Shown here: positions 9,869-18,241 of the stretch, one piece after another
Layout of the letters: every line of letters begins with the position of its first letter
How positions within the stretch are numbered: the first letter of the stretch is position 1
NCBI RefSeq assembly: GCF_003591005.1
Contig: NZ_QYYD01000001.1
Coordinates: forward strand, 62,001-126,000
Direction of reading: 5' to 3'
DNA length: 64,000 nucleotides
Source: Rhodopseudomonas palustris
GTDB lineage: Bacteria; Pseudomonadota; Alphaproteobacteria; Rhizobiales; Xanthobacteraceae
Translations under genes and position numbers: made by a program
The notes under the pieces: model-generated
Database searches by the model: none
Told to the model about the DNA's origin: nothing
Seen by the model: the letters and a program-made list of their open reading frames with translations, nothing else

Positions 9869-10599
9869 CTTCGGACTCGTTGAAAGAGGCGGATAGCGGC
9901 GTCAGCCGCGACTATATAGAGCGCTATCGCACAAAGTGTGATGGTGATGGGGGCCGGCACGGCGAAGTGTCGCACGGGGGCGTAGGCCGCCAGCACGCTC
10001 CAGAGCGCCATCAGCGTCAGGTTGAATCCGCGCAGGCGCGCCACCCGAACCGGATGCAGTACATGGACAGGGATAAACGTCAGCACGATCAGGGCGGCGA
10101 TAACGAGACTCCCGACGACAGCGGGCGGGGTCAGCAAGAACAGATAGAAGGCCGCCGCGTTCCATAACGCCGGGAAGCCCCGGAAGTGATTGTCGGCCGT
10201 CTTCATCCGCCGGTCGGCGAAATACAATGCCGAGCTGACCACGATGCCGACACCGAGCACCGGCGCGGCGATCGGCAACAGCAGTCCGCTGGCGGCGATC
10301 GCATAGGCCGGCACGAATACGTAGGTCAGAAAGTCGACCACCAGGTCGAGCACGTCCCCGGACCAGTCGGGCTGCAGCCGGCTGACCTCGAGGCGCCGGG
10401 CGAGCGGACCGTCGACGGCGTCGACCAGCAGCGCCAGGCCGAGCCAGCCGAACATCGCCGCCCAGTGCGCGCGGACAGCCTCCAGCATCGCCAGCAACGC
10501 GAGGCCGGCGCCGGCGGCGGTCAGCAGATGCACCGAAAATGCCGCCCATCGGCGGGTGCGCGAGGCCTGCGGCGGTGGCGTCTGGTCCAATGGTGTCAT
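9865..10599 (-). CDS. pcs: Phosphatidylcholine synthase Pcs
   Basis: Pcs makes phosphatidylcholine in one step from CDP-diacylglycerol and choline at the inner membrane. The 244-residue protein has about eight hydrophobic segments. The CDP-alcohol phosphotransferase motif is in the spaced form typical of bacterial Pcs: DGPLARR, then WSGDVLDLVVD. It is the first gene of a pcs-terC pair with a 4-bp overlap and is divergent from the UbiH-type gene. A PmtA-like methyltransferase 2.5 kb away could provide the second, methylation route to the same lipid. Confidence 0.93.
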   Translation of the reverse strand: MTPLDQTPPPQASRTRRWAAFSVHLLTAAGAGLALLAMLEAVRAHWAAMFGWLGLALLVDAVDGPLARRLEVSRLQPDWSGDVLDLVVDFLTYVFVPAYAIAASGLLLPIAAPVLGVGIVVSSALYFADRRMKTADNHFRGFPALWNAAAFYLFLLTPPAVVGSLVIAALIVLTFIPVHVLHPVRVARLRGFNLTLMALWSVLAAYAPVRHFAVPAPITITLCAIALYIVAADAAIRLFQRVRR

Positions 10600-10731
10600 C
10601 GGATCATCGGCATAGCAGGTTCGTTGCGGCTCTGCCTATCCGTCCGGCCGAGCGGCGACGCCAAACCGCAGCAGCGTTAATGTTCCGGTACGGACTTGAA
10701 ATCGGGCCGCCGACTGACGATTGTCTGCGCC

Positions 10732-11928
10732 ATGACCCAGAGCCTGATCGAACCCAACCGTTATGATGTCATCGTCGTCGGCGGCGGCCCCGCGGGGCTG
10801 GCTGCCGCGCTGGCGGTCGCTGGCACCGGCGCCCAAACCGCGCTCGTCGCCCGCAAGGTGCCCTATGCGGACAACCGTACGACCGCCCTGCTCGGCGATT
10901 CGATTGACCTGCTCGAGAAGCTCGGCGTCTGGGGGCGGTGCGCCAGCAAAGCCGCGGCGCTGCGCACGATGCGGCTGGTCGACGACACCAACCGGTTGAT
11001 CCGCGCCCCGGAGGTCCGGTTCACCTCCTCCGAAATCGGCATGGATGCGTTCGGCTACAACATTGAGAATCGCAACCTGATGGTCGCGCTGGAGGCGGCC
11101 GCCGAAGAGATCGGCAGCCTTGATCGCTTCGACGATGAGGCCGAATCGGTGGCTCCGCGGGAAGACGTCGCGGTGGTGCGTACTCGACAGGGCCAGACGC
11201 TCGCCGGCCGGCTGGTGATCGGCGCCGACGGCCGGCACTCGCCGTGCCGCGAGGCCGCCGGCATCACCGTTAGAAGCCGGCCGCTGAACCAGTCCGCCCT
11301 CACCTTCAACATCGCCACGTCTCGTCCGCACAACGAGGTGTCGACCGAATTCCACACTCCCGAAGGCCCGTGCGTATTCGTGCCGCTGCCCGGCCGCCGC
11401 ATGAGCATCGTTTGGGTCGCATCGCCGAAGGAAGCGCAGCGCATGATGGCGCTCAGCGATGAGGAACTCTCGGCAGCCGCGGAGAAACAGTCCCACTCGA
11501 TTTTCGGCAAGGTCAGCGTCGAGCAAGGGCGCAACCTGTTCCCCCTCGCCATCGAGAAGCCGAGCGCCTATGGCCGCAATCGCATTGTCTTGGCCGGCGA
11601 AGCCGCGCATGTCGTGCCGCCGATCGGGGCGCAGGGGCTCAATATGGGGCTGCGCGATGCCGGGGACATTGCCGATATCGTCGAGGACGCGCTGGCGCGG
11701 GATCAGGATCCCGGCAGCGATGCGGTCATTGCGCGATTCGGCCGCGCGCGGGGCGCCGACGTCGCCAGCCGCACCTTCGCGATCGACATGGCCAACCGCA
11801 CCCTGCTGAGCGACCTTTTGCCGGCCCAGGCGGTCCGCGCGGTCGGTATGCAGCTGATCAGTTCGGTCGGGCCGCTGCGGCGGATCGCGATGCGCGAAGG
11901 GCTGTCGCCGTTCTGGCGATCGATCTGA
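10732..11928 (+). CDS. UbiH/UbiF/COQ6-type FAD-dependent hydroxylase
   Basis: This flavin monooxygenase of about 398 residues belongs to the ubiquinone-ring hydroxylase family. The N-terminal FAD dinucleotide motif is DVIVVGGGPAGLAAAL. The mid DG motif is LVIGADGRHSPCR, and the third FAD motif is LAGEAAHVVPPIGAQGLNMG, the UbiH-type signature. Which ring position it hydroxylates cannot be told from sequence; alphaproteobacteria often carry one or two UbiH-like enzymes with broadened regioselectivity (UbiL or UbiM types). The ATG at 10732 is preferred over a start 12 codons upstream. It is divergent from pcs. Confidence 0.88.
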   Translation: MTQSLIEPNRYDVIVVGGGPAGLAAALAVAGTGAQTALVARKVPYADNRTTALLGDSIDLLEKLGVWGRCASKAAALRTMRLVDDTNRLIRAPEVRFTSSEIGMDAFGYNIENRNLMVALEAAAEEIGSLDRFDDEAESVAPREDVAVVRTRQGQTLAGRLVIGADGRHSPCREAAGITVRSRPLNQSALTFNIATSRPHNEVSTEFHTPEGPCVFVPLPGRRMSIVWVASPKEAQRMMALSDEELSAAAEKQSHSIFGKVSVEQGRNLFPLAIEKPSAYGRNRIVLAGEAAHVVPPIGAQGLNMGLRDAGDIADIVEDALARDQDPGSDAVIARFGRARGADVASRTFAIDMANRTLLSDLLPAQAVRAVGMQLISSVGPLRRIAMREGLSPFWRSI

Positions 11929-11931
11929 GCC

Positions 11932-12885
11932 TCACAGCAGCGGCATGTGGCCGGTCTTGATCAGCCACATGACCGTCGTCAGCGTCACCACCGAGACGAA
12001 GGTGCCGATCAGCACCGCGACCGACGCCGGCTCGACCCAGGTATCGTATTGACGCGCGATCACGAACACGTTCAGCGCCGGCGGTAGCGACGCCATCAGA
12101 ACGGCGGTGCCGGCCCATTCGGGCGAGAACGGCCCGAACGCCAGCATCAGCCCAAGTGCGATCACCGGGTGCAGCAGCAGCTTCACCCCGATGAGCGACG
12201 GGATCTCCCACGGCACGCGCCCAAAAGGGCGTAGCGCAACCGTGACCCCCAGCGTGAACAGCGCTACCGGCGCCGCGGCGTTCTGCAGAAACTGCAGCGT
12301 GTTGTCGACCGCGGCCGGCAGATGCAAATGCAGCGCCGCGGCGGCGGCACCGAGATAGGCGGCAACGATCAGCGGATGCAGCACGATTTCGCGGACGACG
12401 TGCAGGATGGTCGGCAGCAGCGGGCGCCGCTGCCCCGCGGTCAGCGCCATCGCCACCGGCACGACCGAGAACAGGAAGATGCTGTCGAAGCAGAAGATCA
12501 GCGCCACCGGCACGGCAGCCTTGGGGCCGAGCACCGCCAGCGCCAGCCCCGGTCCCATATAGCCGATGTTGCCGTAGCCGCCGGCAAGGCTCGCCATCGT
12601 GGCTTCACGGATCGACAGACCGCCGATGACGCGGCCGAGTAGGCCCGACAGAAAGAACGCGATAGCCGTGCCGAGGGTGGTCGCGAGCACGAATGGCAGG
12701 TTGTTGAGTTCCTCGAACGGCGTCTTCGACATGATGCGGAAGAACAGCGCCGGCAGCGACACGTACAGCAGGAAGAAGTTCATCCAGGCGAGGCCGTTCT
12801 CCGGCAGCCGCTTCAGTCGGCCACAGGCGAAGCCGACGAAGATCAGCCCGAAATACGGAAGCGCCAGATTGAGGATATCGATCAT
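11932..12885 (-). CDS. AEC-family permease (auxin efflux carrier-like)
   Basis: This 317-residue membrane protein has about ten hydrophobic segments in two inverted halves, typical of the auxin-efflux-carrier (AEC) family that also contains malonate and other organic-anion transporters. Recognisable blocks are GYGNIGYMGPGLAL near the centre and LPPALNVFVIARQY near the C-terminus. The ATG at 12883-12885 begins with the first membrane helix; an upstream extension of 18 codons is hydrophilic and unlikely. It is convergent with the UbiH-type gene, with only 3 bp between them. The substrate is unknown. Confidence 0.88.
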   Translation of the reverse strand: MIDILNLALPYFGLIFVGFACGRLKRLPENGLAWMNFFLLYVSLPALFFRIMSKTPFEELNNLPFVLATTLGTAIAFFLSGLLGRVIGGLSIREATMASLAGGYGNIGYMGPGLALAVLGPKAAVPVALIFCFDSIFLFSVVPVAMALTAGQRRPLLPTILHVVREIVLHPLIVAAYLGAAAAALHLHLPAAVDNTLQFLQNAAAPVALFTLGVTVALRPFGRVPWEIPSLIGVKLLLHPVIALGLMLAFGPFSPEWAGTAVLMASLPPALNVFVIARQYDTWVEPASVAVLIGTFVSVVTLTTVMWLIKTGHMPLL

Positions 12886-13057
12886 GCGGAACTGCAACGA
12901 GGCGGGATGCCGAGAGACGGAGGGGCCCGCCTTCGGCACTTATAGGCAACGTTCTGCCTCGCTGCGACGCGATTCTTCCGCTCTCCCCGCATGCAGATGC
13001 TTCGGCCGCCTGGCGTTCCGCCGAGCCTCGCGAGCGCGTGCCAGAATCACGCCGCGT

Positions 13058-13777
13058 TCAAACGGAAGAGACGTCCTTTGACTCGCGGGCAAAATCGATC
13101 GACCGTGTCGGTCGTGGTATTCGCCGTGTGAGGCGATAAACCGTGGCCGGCGGCAAATTCAGGATGGCCGTGTCGACGCGGACCGCCTTGAGGCCGAGTC
13201 GGTCGAGGATCGGGCGGCTCACCGGACATCCCACCCCGTAGGTGAACTGATAGAAGGCGCCGCCGGACCGAAGGACGGCGAACGCCCCCTCGAGGATCGC
13301 CATCACCTTGCGGGGCGACATGCTCAGCAAAGGAAGGCCGCTGACGACGGCGCCGATCTCGCCAGGCTGGAATACACCGGATGCCCCGATACTCGCCGCA
13401 TCCATCCAGATCACGCGAATGCCAGGGAAGCGAAGCTGCAGCATCGGAATGAACTCCGAGCCATATTCGATGAGTGTCAGATCCTCCTGCCGGACGCCGC
13501 GCCTCAGCAGCATGTCGGTGAACGCCCCGGTGCCCGGCCCAAGTTCGACGACGGCGCCGGTGGTCTCGCCAATGTCGCGTGTGATGATTTTTGCGAGCGC
13601 GTCGCTGGACGGTGCCACCGCTCCGACACGACGCGGTGCGGCGAGCCACGCCAGGAAAAACGAGACCGGGTCGAACGACGAAACGTTTCGCCAGCGCGGG
13701 CGCGCCTCGCGTCGCTCGCGCGGCTTGCACCAGCTTTGATAGGACCAATGGCACCGTGACGTATCAACGCTCGACAT
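13058..13777 (-). CDS. PmtA-like SAM-dependent phospholipid methyltransferase
   Basis: This 239-residue class I methyltransferase is closest by eye to the rhizobial phospholipid N-methyltransferases (PmtA), which convert phosphatidylethanolamine to phosphatidylcholine in three methyl transfers. The lead-in FFLAWLAAPRRVGAVAPSS and the SAM-binding loop VELGPGTGAFTDMLL are typical, with SGLPLLSM as post-motif. A relaxed rRNA-dimethyladenosine-type methyltransferase is the alternative. The ATG (13775-13777) has the ribosome site GAGG inside the end of an upstream ORF. A strong TetR-type promoter/operator lies about 125 bp upstream, so the divergent TetR gene probably represses it. Confidence 0.75.
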   Translation of the reverse strand: MSSVDTSRCHWSYQSWCKPRERREARPRWRNVSSFDPVSFFLAWLAAPRRVGAVAPSSDALAKIITRDIGETTGAVVELGPGTGAFTDMLLRRGVRQEDLTLIEYGSEFIPMLQLRFPGIRVIWMDAASIGASGVFQPGEIGAVVSGLPLLSMSPRKVMAILEGAFAVLRSGGAFYQFTYGVGCPVSRPILDRLGLKAVRVDTAILNLPPATVYRLTRRIPRPTRSIDFARESKDVSSV

Positions 13778-13780
13778 TGG

Positions 13781-13870
13781 TCACCTCGCCGCTTCGAGGC
13801 AGACAGGACGACGAGCCGTCGAGCACGATTGCGGCGGGGCGTTCGCGGCGGGCAACTTCATGACGATCAT
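13781..13870 (-). CDS. Upstream leader ORF of the PmtA-like gene (29 aa)
   Basis: This short frame starts at ATG 13868-13870 behind a very good ribosome site (AAGGAAG) and ends at TGA 13781-13783, three bases before the PmtA-like ATG. It fills most of the predicted 5' leader. The ribosome site of the PmtA-like gene lies in its last codons, so translation of the two is probably coupled. The peptide begins MIVMKLPAAN and contains two Cys and several Arg residues. I recognise no family; it may be a leader peptide or simply a coupling ORF. Confidence 0.45.
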   Translation of the reverse strand: MIVMKLPAANAPPQSCSTARRPVCLEAAR

Positions 13871-13899
13871 TCGGCTTCCTTGATTCAAATCTGCACTCC

Positions 13900-13936
13900 G
13901 TGTAAAATAATAATTACACCCAGTGTAGTTTTTCAA
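13900..13936 (-). promoter_or_regulatory. TetR-type operator embedded in a sigma-70 promoter
   Basis: Read on the minus strand there is a -35 TTGAAA (13931-13936), an 18-bp spacer and a -10 TATTAT (13907-13912), pointing to the PmtA-like gene. Within the spacer is the perfect dyad TACAC-CCA-GTGTA (13915-13927). A second dyad, GTGTAA-N8-TTACAC (13900-13919), shares its middle half-site and covers the -10. The three GTGTA half-sites are where the divergent TetR protein would block this promoter and probably its own. Confidence 0.7.
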
Positions 13937-13965
13937 GTGACCGACGGATCGATGCCGAAGACGTG

Positions 13966-14559
13966 ATGGCGGGCGACGATAACAAGGACATCGGACTGCG
14001 CGAGCGCAAGCGTCGCGAGACGCTGGCGCGGATCACGGAAACCGGAGTTAGTCTGTTCCTGTCGAAGGGCTACGACAGCACGACGTTGGAAATGGTCGCG
14101 GAGGCGGCCGGAATCTCTCGCCGCACCTTCTTTTATTACTTCAAGTCCAAGGAAGAGATCATCCTTGCCTGGCAGAGCAATTTCACCTCTCTGATCCGCG
14201 AAGCCATCCTGGCGCAGCCGTCCGATATCCCGCCCCTCGCGGTCGTCGAGAATGCGCTCCGGCATCTTGTCATCGGCTTCGACCCGAAACAGAGCATTGC
14301 GCTGGACAGCGTCCTCCGCAAGAACGAGACGCTTCGCGCGGCGCGCAATGCAAAATACATCGCGCAAGAGCAAGCCGTGTTCGAAGCTCTGTGCGAGAAA
14401 TGGCCCCAGCCCAAGCGACGAAACTCGCTGCGCTTTGTCGCCATGCTGTCGATCGGCGCATTCCGCCTGGCGATCGATGCCTGGAGCGAAGACAACGGCA
14501 GGCGGCCGCCCCTGCACCATTTGCGCGAGGCGTTTGCGAGCTTGCGCCACGCGTTGTGA
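13966..14559 (+). CDS. TetR-family transcriptional regulator
   Basis: This 197-residue protein has an N-terminal TetR helix-turn-helix (about residues 10-60). The recognition region TLEMVAEAAGISRRTFFYYF and the following KSKEEII are textbook. The C-terminal ligand-binding part shows no named subfamily. I use the ATG at 13966; a GTG directly before it is also possible. The gene is divergent from the PmtA-like methyltransferase, and the shared region carries a clear GTGTA/TACAC operator, so autoregulation and repression of the neighbour are likely. The 298 bp downstream to hspQ show no gene. Confidence 0.92.
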   Translation: MAGDDNKDIGLRERKRRETLARITETGVSLFLSKGYDSTTLEMVAEAAGISRRTFFYYFKSKEEIILAWQSNFTSLIREAILAQPSDIPPLAVVENALRHLVIGFDPKQSIALDSVLRKNETLRAARNAKYIAQEQAVFEALCEKWPQPKRRNSLRFVAMLSIGAFRLAIDAWSEDNGRRPPLHHLREAFASLRHAL

Positions 14560-14857
14560 CTCCGCGGCGCGACATGGAACACCCGCCCGGATCCGCACAG
14601 CGACGGGGGTGCAGCGTGCGTGTGCCGCGACCGGTGCGCCAATCCGGCAGGCACGCCATGCAACTCTCGGGAGCGAGCAGGCCCTCGGCCCGCCCCGCCC
14701 GCACCAGGGCCGTATGCGGCGAGACCGGGAATCGGCTTGAAATCAAGACTTTGCGACCCGGCCCGAGGTTCACGCCAGCCGGCCCGAGGGGGTGATGGCG
14801 GACCGCCCCGGTCCCGAGGCACTAGCATCGGCCGCAATCCTGGTTTATGCGACTCCG

Positions 14858-15190
14858 ATGATCAAAACGCGAACCGCCAAATTCCAGATCGGGCAGATCG
14901 TCCGCCACCGGATCTTTTCGTTCCGGGGTGTGGTGTTCGACATCGATCCGGAATTCAACAACACCGAAGAATGGTGGCTGTCGATCCCCGAAGAGGTCCG
15001 GCCGCACAAGGACCAGCCGTTTTATCACCTGCTCGCGGAGAACGCGGAGTCGGAATACGTCGCCTATGTGTCCGAGCAAAATCTGCTGCCCGATGATTCC
15101 GGCGAGCCGATTCGGCATTCGCAGGTCGCCGAGATTTTCGTGAAGGACAAGGCCGGCGGCTATCGGCCGCGCAATTCGTCTCTGAACTAA
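14858..15190 (+). CDS. hspQ: Heat shock protein HspQ
   Basis: HspQ is a small hemimethylated-DNA-binding-type (YccV fold) protein that, in enterobacteria, acts as a heat-shock specificity factor enhancing Lon proteolysis. The 110-residue protein has the family core FQIGQIVRHRIFSFRGVVFD (residues 8-27), the EEWW motif and the block HLLAENAESEYVAYVSEQNL. The ATG at 14858 gives the canonical length; a longer upstream frame is unlikely. It is a single-gene unit closed by a strong terminator. I found no convincing RpoH-type promoter in front of it. Confidence 0.92.
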   Translation: MIKTRTAKFQIGQIVRHRIFSFRGVVFDIDPEFNNTEEWWLSIPEEVRPHKDQPFYHLLAENAESEYVAYVSEQNLLPDDSGEPIRHSQVAEIFVKDKAGGYRPRNSSLN

Positions 15191-15260
15191 TTCGCGCGAG
15201 TTTTCGTTTCGCTTTGAAAAAGCGACCGCACGACGGTCTGCCAACGCGGTCCAGCAACGA

Positions 15261-15290
15261 AAAGGGCGCCCCTGCGGGCGCCCTTTTTTT
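15261..15290 (+). terminator. Intrinsic terminator after hspQ
   Basis: The perfect stem GGGCGCCC (15264-15271) / GGGCGCCC (15276-15283) has a CTGC loop and is followed by seven T residues. An A-run before the stem extends the pairing and gives the minus strand a short T-run, so it may also stop the opposing IalB transcript. Confidence 0.9.
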
Positions 15291-15308
15291 GTCGGCGGAA
15301 GAATGCTG

Positions 15309-16106
15309 TTACTTCGCGGCCGGATTGGCGCCGGCCGGAGCCTGAGCCTCGAGCTTCTTGCGCTGCTCTTCGGCGCGCTTCTGCAGCTCTTCCTGTAGCT
15401 TCTTCTGGGTCTCTTCGAACTGCTTGGGGTCGGTCGGCGGACCGTCATAGGCCTTGGCGAATTCCGCCAGCGGCAGCGGCAGCGTTAGCGGCGCACCGTT
15501 GGAGTTGATCGCCTGAACGACCAGGTTCTGGCCCTTCTTCATGTTGGCGATCATCTCGGGGGTGGCTTCGTAGTCCGACATGCAGCCATTGGCGAAGCAG
15601 ATCACATAGGGGCTCTGCTGCGGCGCATTGCTGTCCACGATGATGCGGGTGCCGTGCACGAGTTGCATGCCGAGCGGCAGAGTCACGCGCAGGATCTTCT
15701 TGGGCTCACCTTCCGGCTCGATGATCACCGCGGCGATGACCGGCTGGCCCGACTCGATGCGGCCATCCTTGCCGGTGAAGCAAACCTGCTTGGCGCCGGC
15801 ATCCTGGCCCTTCAGGCAGAATTTGGTCCACGGCGCGTAGATCAGCTGAACCTGCTGCTGTTCCTGCGCCTGGCCGGCGGCCGGAGCACCAGCGGCCGGC
15901 GCCTGAGCGGCGGGAGCACCCTTCGCCGGCGCCTTCGGAGCCGGTGCGGCCTTTGGCGCGGCCTTCGGAGCGGCCGGCTGCTGCGGCTGCGGGGCTTGCG
16001 CTTGTGCGGCGGAAGTGACGGCCAGGGCGGAAACAGCTGCCGCCGTCAGCAGAGCGAATGCCCGCCCGCGCGGCCCTGCCGACGCGACCAAGTTGCAAGA
16101 CATCAT
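15309..16106 (-). CDS. Invasion-associated locus B (IalB) family secreted protein
   Basis: This 265-residue protein has a signal peptide (hydrophobic run FALLTAAAVSALAVTSAAQAQ, cleaved after AQA), then a Pro/Ala-rich low-complexity linker of about 60 residues, the IalB domain (about residues 85-215) and a charged helical tail (QKKLQEELQKRAEEQRKKL). Cysteines at WTKFCLKG, QVCFTG, VICFANGC are conserved in the family and probably form disulfides. In Bartonella IalB aids erythrocyte entry; in free-living alphaproteobacteria the family role is unknown. Two adjacent ATGs occur; the upstream one (16104-16106) is used. Confidence 0.85.
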   Translation of the reverse strand: MMSCNLVASAGPRGRAFALLTAAAVSALAVTSAAQAQAPQPQQPAAPKAAPKAAPAPKAPAKGAPAAQAPAAGAPAAGQAQEQQQVQLIYAPWTKFCLKGQDAGAKQVCFTGKDGRIESGQPVIAAVIIEPEGEPKKILRVTLPLGMQLVHGTRIIVDSNAPQQSPYVICFANGCMSDYEATPEMIANMKKGQNLVVQAINSNGAPLTLPLPLAEFAKAYDGPPTDPKQFEETQKKLQEELQKRAEEQRKKLEAQAPAGANPAAK

Positions 16107-16325
16107 TGCGGAAAACCCTTTCTGAAACGGTCGCGCACCCCACAGCGACGCGGGAGCCGGCATCTGGCCGTTCGGCCGGTGTCTCTGAGCCAATTGAGGC
16201 AGTTACGTGACGGCCCGGTCAGGCGCCGCCGCGCGCTCGCTTTCAATACAACGGCACACGAAAAGATCAATGCCGGCAATCTTCCGTGGCTCGTTCGATC
16301 ACTCCCTTGTGGTAAATCCCCTCGG

Positions 16326-18197
16326 GTGCAGAACACCGAATCACAGAGCCGATTCGCGACCGGTGCGCGCCTGCTCGCGAGCACGCTGGCGATCCTGATC
16401 GCCACGGCGTTTTCGGGTCCGCTGGCCAGCGGTGCTAACGCCGAGCCTGGAGACAGAGCGAAGCCATTGCACGCGCTGGCGATGCACGGCGAGCCCGCCC
16501 TGCCCGCCGACTTCTCGGCGCTGCCTTACGCCAATCCCGATGCGCCGAAAGGCGGCCGACTGGTCGAAGGCGTGCTGGGCACCTTCGACAGCCTCAATCC
16601 GTTCATCGTGCGCGGGCTCGCGGTGCAGCGCATCCGGGGCTATGTGGTGGAAAGCCTGATGGCGCGCGGCAACGACGAGCCGTTCACCCTCTACGGCCTG
16701 CTCGCGCAAACGGTCGAAACAGACGACGCGCGCAGCTACGTCACCTTCCGCATCGATCCGCGGGCCAAATTCTCCGACGGCACGCCGGTGCTCGCAGAGG
16801 ACGTGCTGTTCTCCTGGCGGTTGCTGCGTGACAAGGGCCGTCCCAACCATCGGCTGTACTACGCCAAGGTGGTGCGCGCCGAGGCGCCCGATCCACGCAC
16901 CGTCCGGTTCGATTTCGGAGACCTGCAGGATCGCGAACTGCCGCTCATTCTCGGGCTGATGCCGATCTTCCCCAGGCATGCGGTCAATGCCGAAACGTTC
17001 GAAGACACCACCATGGCGCCGCCGATCGGATCGGGGCCGTATCGAGTCAGCGCGGTCAAACCAGGCAGCAGCGTGACCCTGACGCGCAATCCGGATTATT
17101 GGGGCCGCGACCTGCCGATCAATCGCGGGCTATGGAACTTCGACGAGGTCCGGATCGAGTATTTCCGGGAGGCGAATTCACAATTCGAAGCCTTCAAGCG
17201 CGCCATTTACGATTATCGGGTCGAGACCGAACCGCTGCGCTGGCACGACGGTTACAATTTCCCGGCCGCTCGCAGCGGCGACGTGGTCCGTGACGTCATC
17301 AAATCAGGCACCCCGCAGCCGACCGAATTCCTGGTTTTCAACACCCGCCGCTCGGTGTTCACCGACATCCGCGTCCGCGAAGCGCTGTTGCAGATGTTCG
17401 ATTTCGCCTGGATCAACCAGAACTACTTCTTTGATCTGTACAGCCGCGCCGGCGGATACTTTGCCGGCTCGGAACTCTCCGCCTATGGTCGCGCCGCGGG
17501 TCCTGATGAATTGCGGCTGCTGCAGCCATATCTGGCTCGGCTGCGACCCGACATGCTCGACGGCAGCTACCGGCTGCCGGACAGCGATGCGTCCGGGCGC
17601 GACCGCAGCGCGCTGCGCCGTGCGCTGACGTTGCTGTCGGAGGCCGGCTATCAGCTCGACGGCACGGTGATGCGACGCCGCGACACGCATCAGCCGCTGA
17701 GTTTCGAGATCCTCGTCACCACCCGTGAACAGGAGCGCATCGCGCTCGCCTTCGTGCGCGACGTCAAGCGGATCGGCGTACAGGCGACAGTCCGCGTGGT
17801 CGACGCTGTCCAGTTCGATCAGCGGCGCATCACGTTCGATTTCGACATGATCCCGAACCGCTGGGACCAGTCGCTGTCGCCGGGCAACGAGCAGTCCTTC
17901 TATTGGGGCGCCGAGGCAGCCGATACCCAGGGCACGCGCAACTACATGGGCGTGAAGGACCCGGCCATCGACGCGTTGATCGCCACGATGATCGCCGCGC
18001 GCGGCCGTCCGGAGTTCGTCGCCGCAGTGCGTGCGCTCGACCGCGTCCTGACCTCGGGCTTCTACGTGATCCCCCTCTACAATATCCAGGAGCAATGGAT
18101 CGCCCGCTGGAATCGGATAGAACGGCCCGAGGTGACGGCTCTGACCGGTTATCTGCCCGAGACCTGGTGGGCGCGTGCGACGGTACCGCAGCAGTGA
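16326..18197 (+). CDS. Periplasmic peptide-binding protein (SBP family 5, YejA-like)
   Basis: This 623-residue family-5 solute-binding protein would capture oligopeptides for an ABC importer. A signal peptide (ARLLASTLAILIATAFSG, cleaved near SGANA) comes first. Next is HALAMHGEPALPADFSALPY, the lead-in typical of YejA-type proteins, and the family core GTFDSLNPFIVRG. The conserved block SGPYRVSAVKPG is near residue 235. The open frame extends far upstream, antisense to the IalB gene; I chose the GTG at 16326 because it starts the signal peptide, with no strong ribosome site. No permease or ATPase genes are adjacent, so this binding protein is an orphan here. Confidence 0.85.
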   Translation: MQNTESQSRFATGARLLASTLAILIATAFSGPLASGANAEPGDRAKPLHALAMHGEPALPADFSALPYANPDAPKGGRLVEGVLGTFDSLNPFIVRGLAVQRIRGYVVESLMARGNDEPFTLYGLLAQTVETDDARSYVTFRIDPRAKFSDGTPVLAEDVLFSWRLLRDKGRPNHRLYYAKVVRAEAPDPRTVRFDFGDLQDRELPLILGLMPIFPRHAVNAETFEDTTMAPPIGSGPYRVSAVKPGSSVTLTRNPDYWGRDLPINRGLWNFDEVRIEYFREANSQFEAFKRAIYDYRVETEPLRWHDGYNFPAARSGDVVRDVIKSGTPQPTEFLVFNTRRSVFTDIRVREALLQMFDFAWINQNYFFDLYSRAGGYFAGSELSAYGRAAGPDELRLLQPYLARLRPDMLDGSYRLPDSDASGRDRSALRRALTLLSEAGYQLDGTVMRRRDTHQPLSFEILVTTREQERIALAFVRDVKRIGVQATVRVVDAVQFDQRRITFDFDMIPNRWDQSLSPGNEQSFYWGAEAADTQGTRNYMGVKDPAIDALIATMIAARGRPEFVAAVRALDRVLTSGFYVIPLYNIQEQWIARWNRIERPEVTALTGYLPETWWARATVPQQ

Positions 18198-18241
18198 CCC
18201 AGCAAGGTCCTCAGCAAAGGTGACGCAGCAAAGGTGATCCA

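Noticed and set aside
15654-16325. Upstream in-frame extension of the YejA-like protein
   Set aside because: It runs antisense through the IalB gene and would bury the signal peptide; the GTG at 16326 is a better start.
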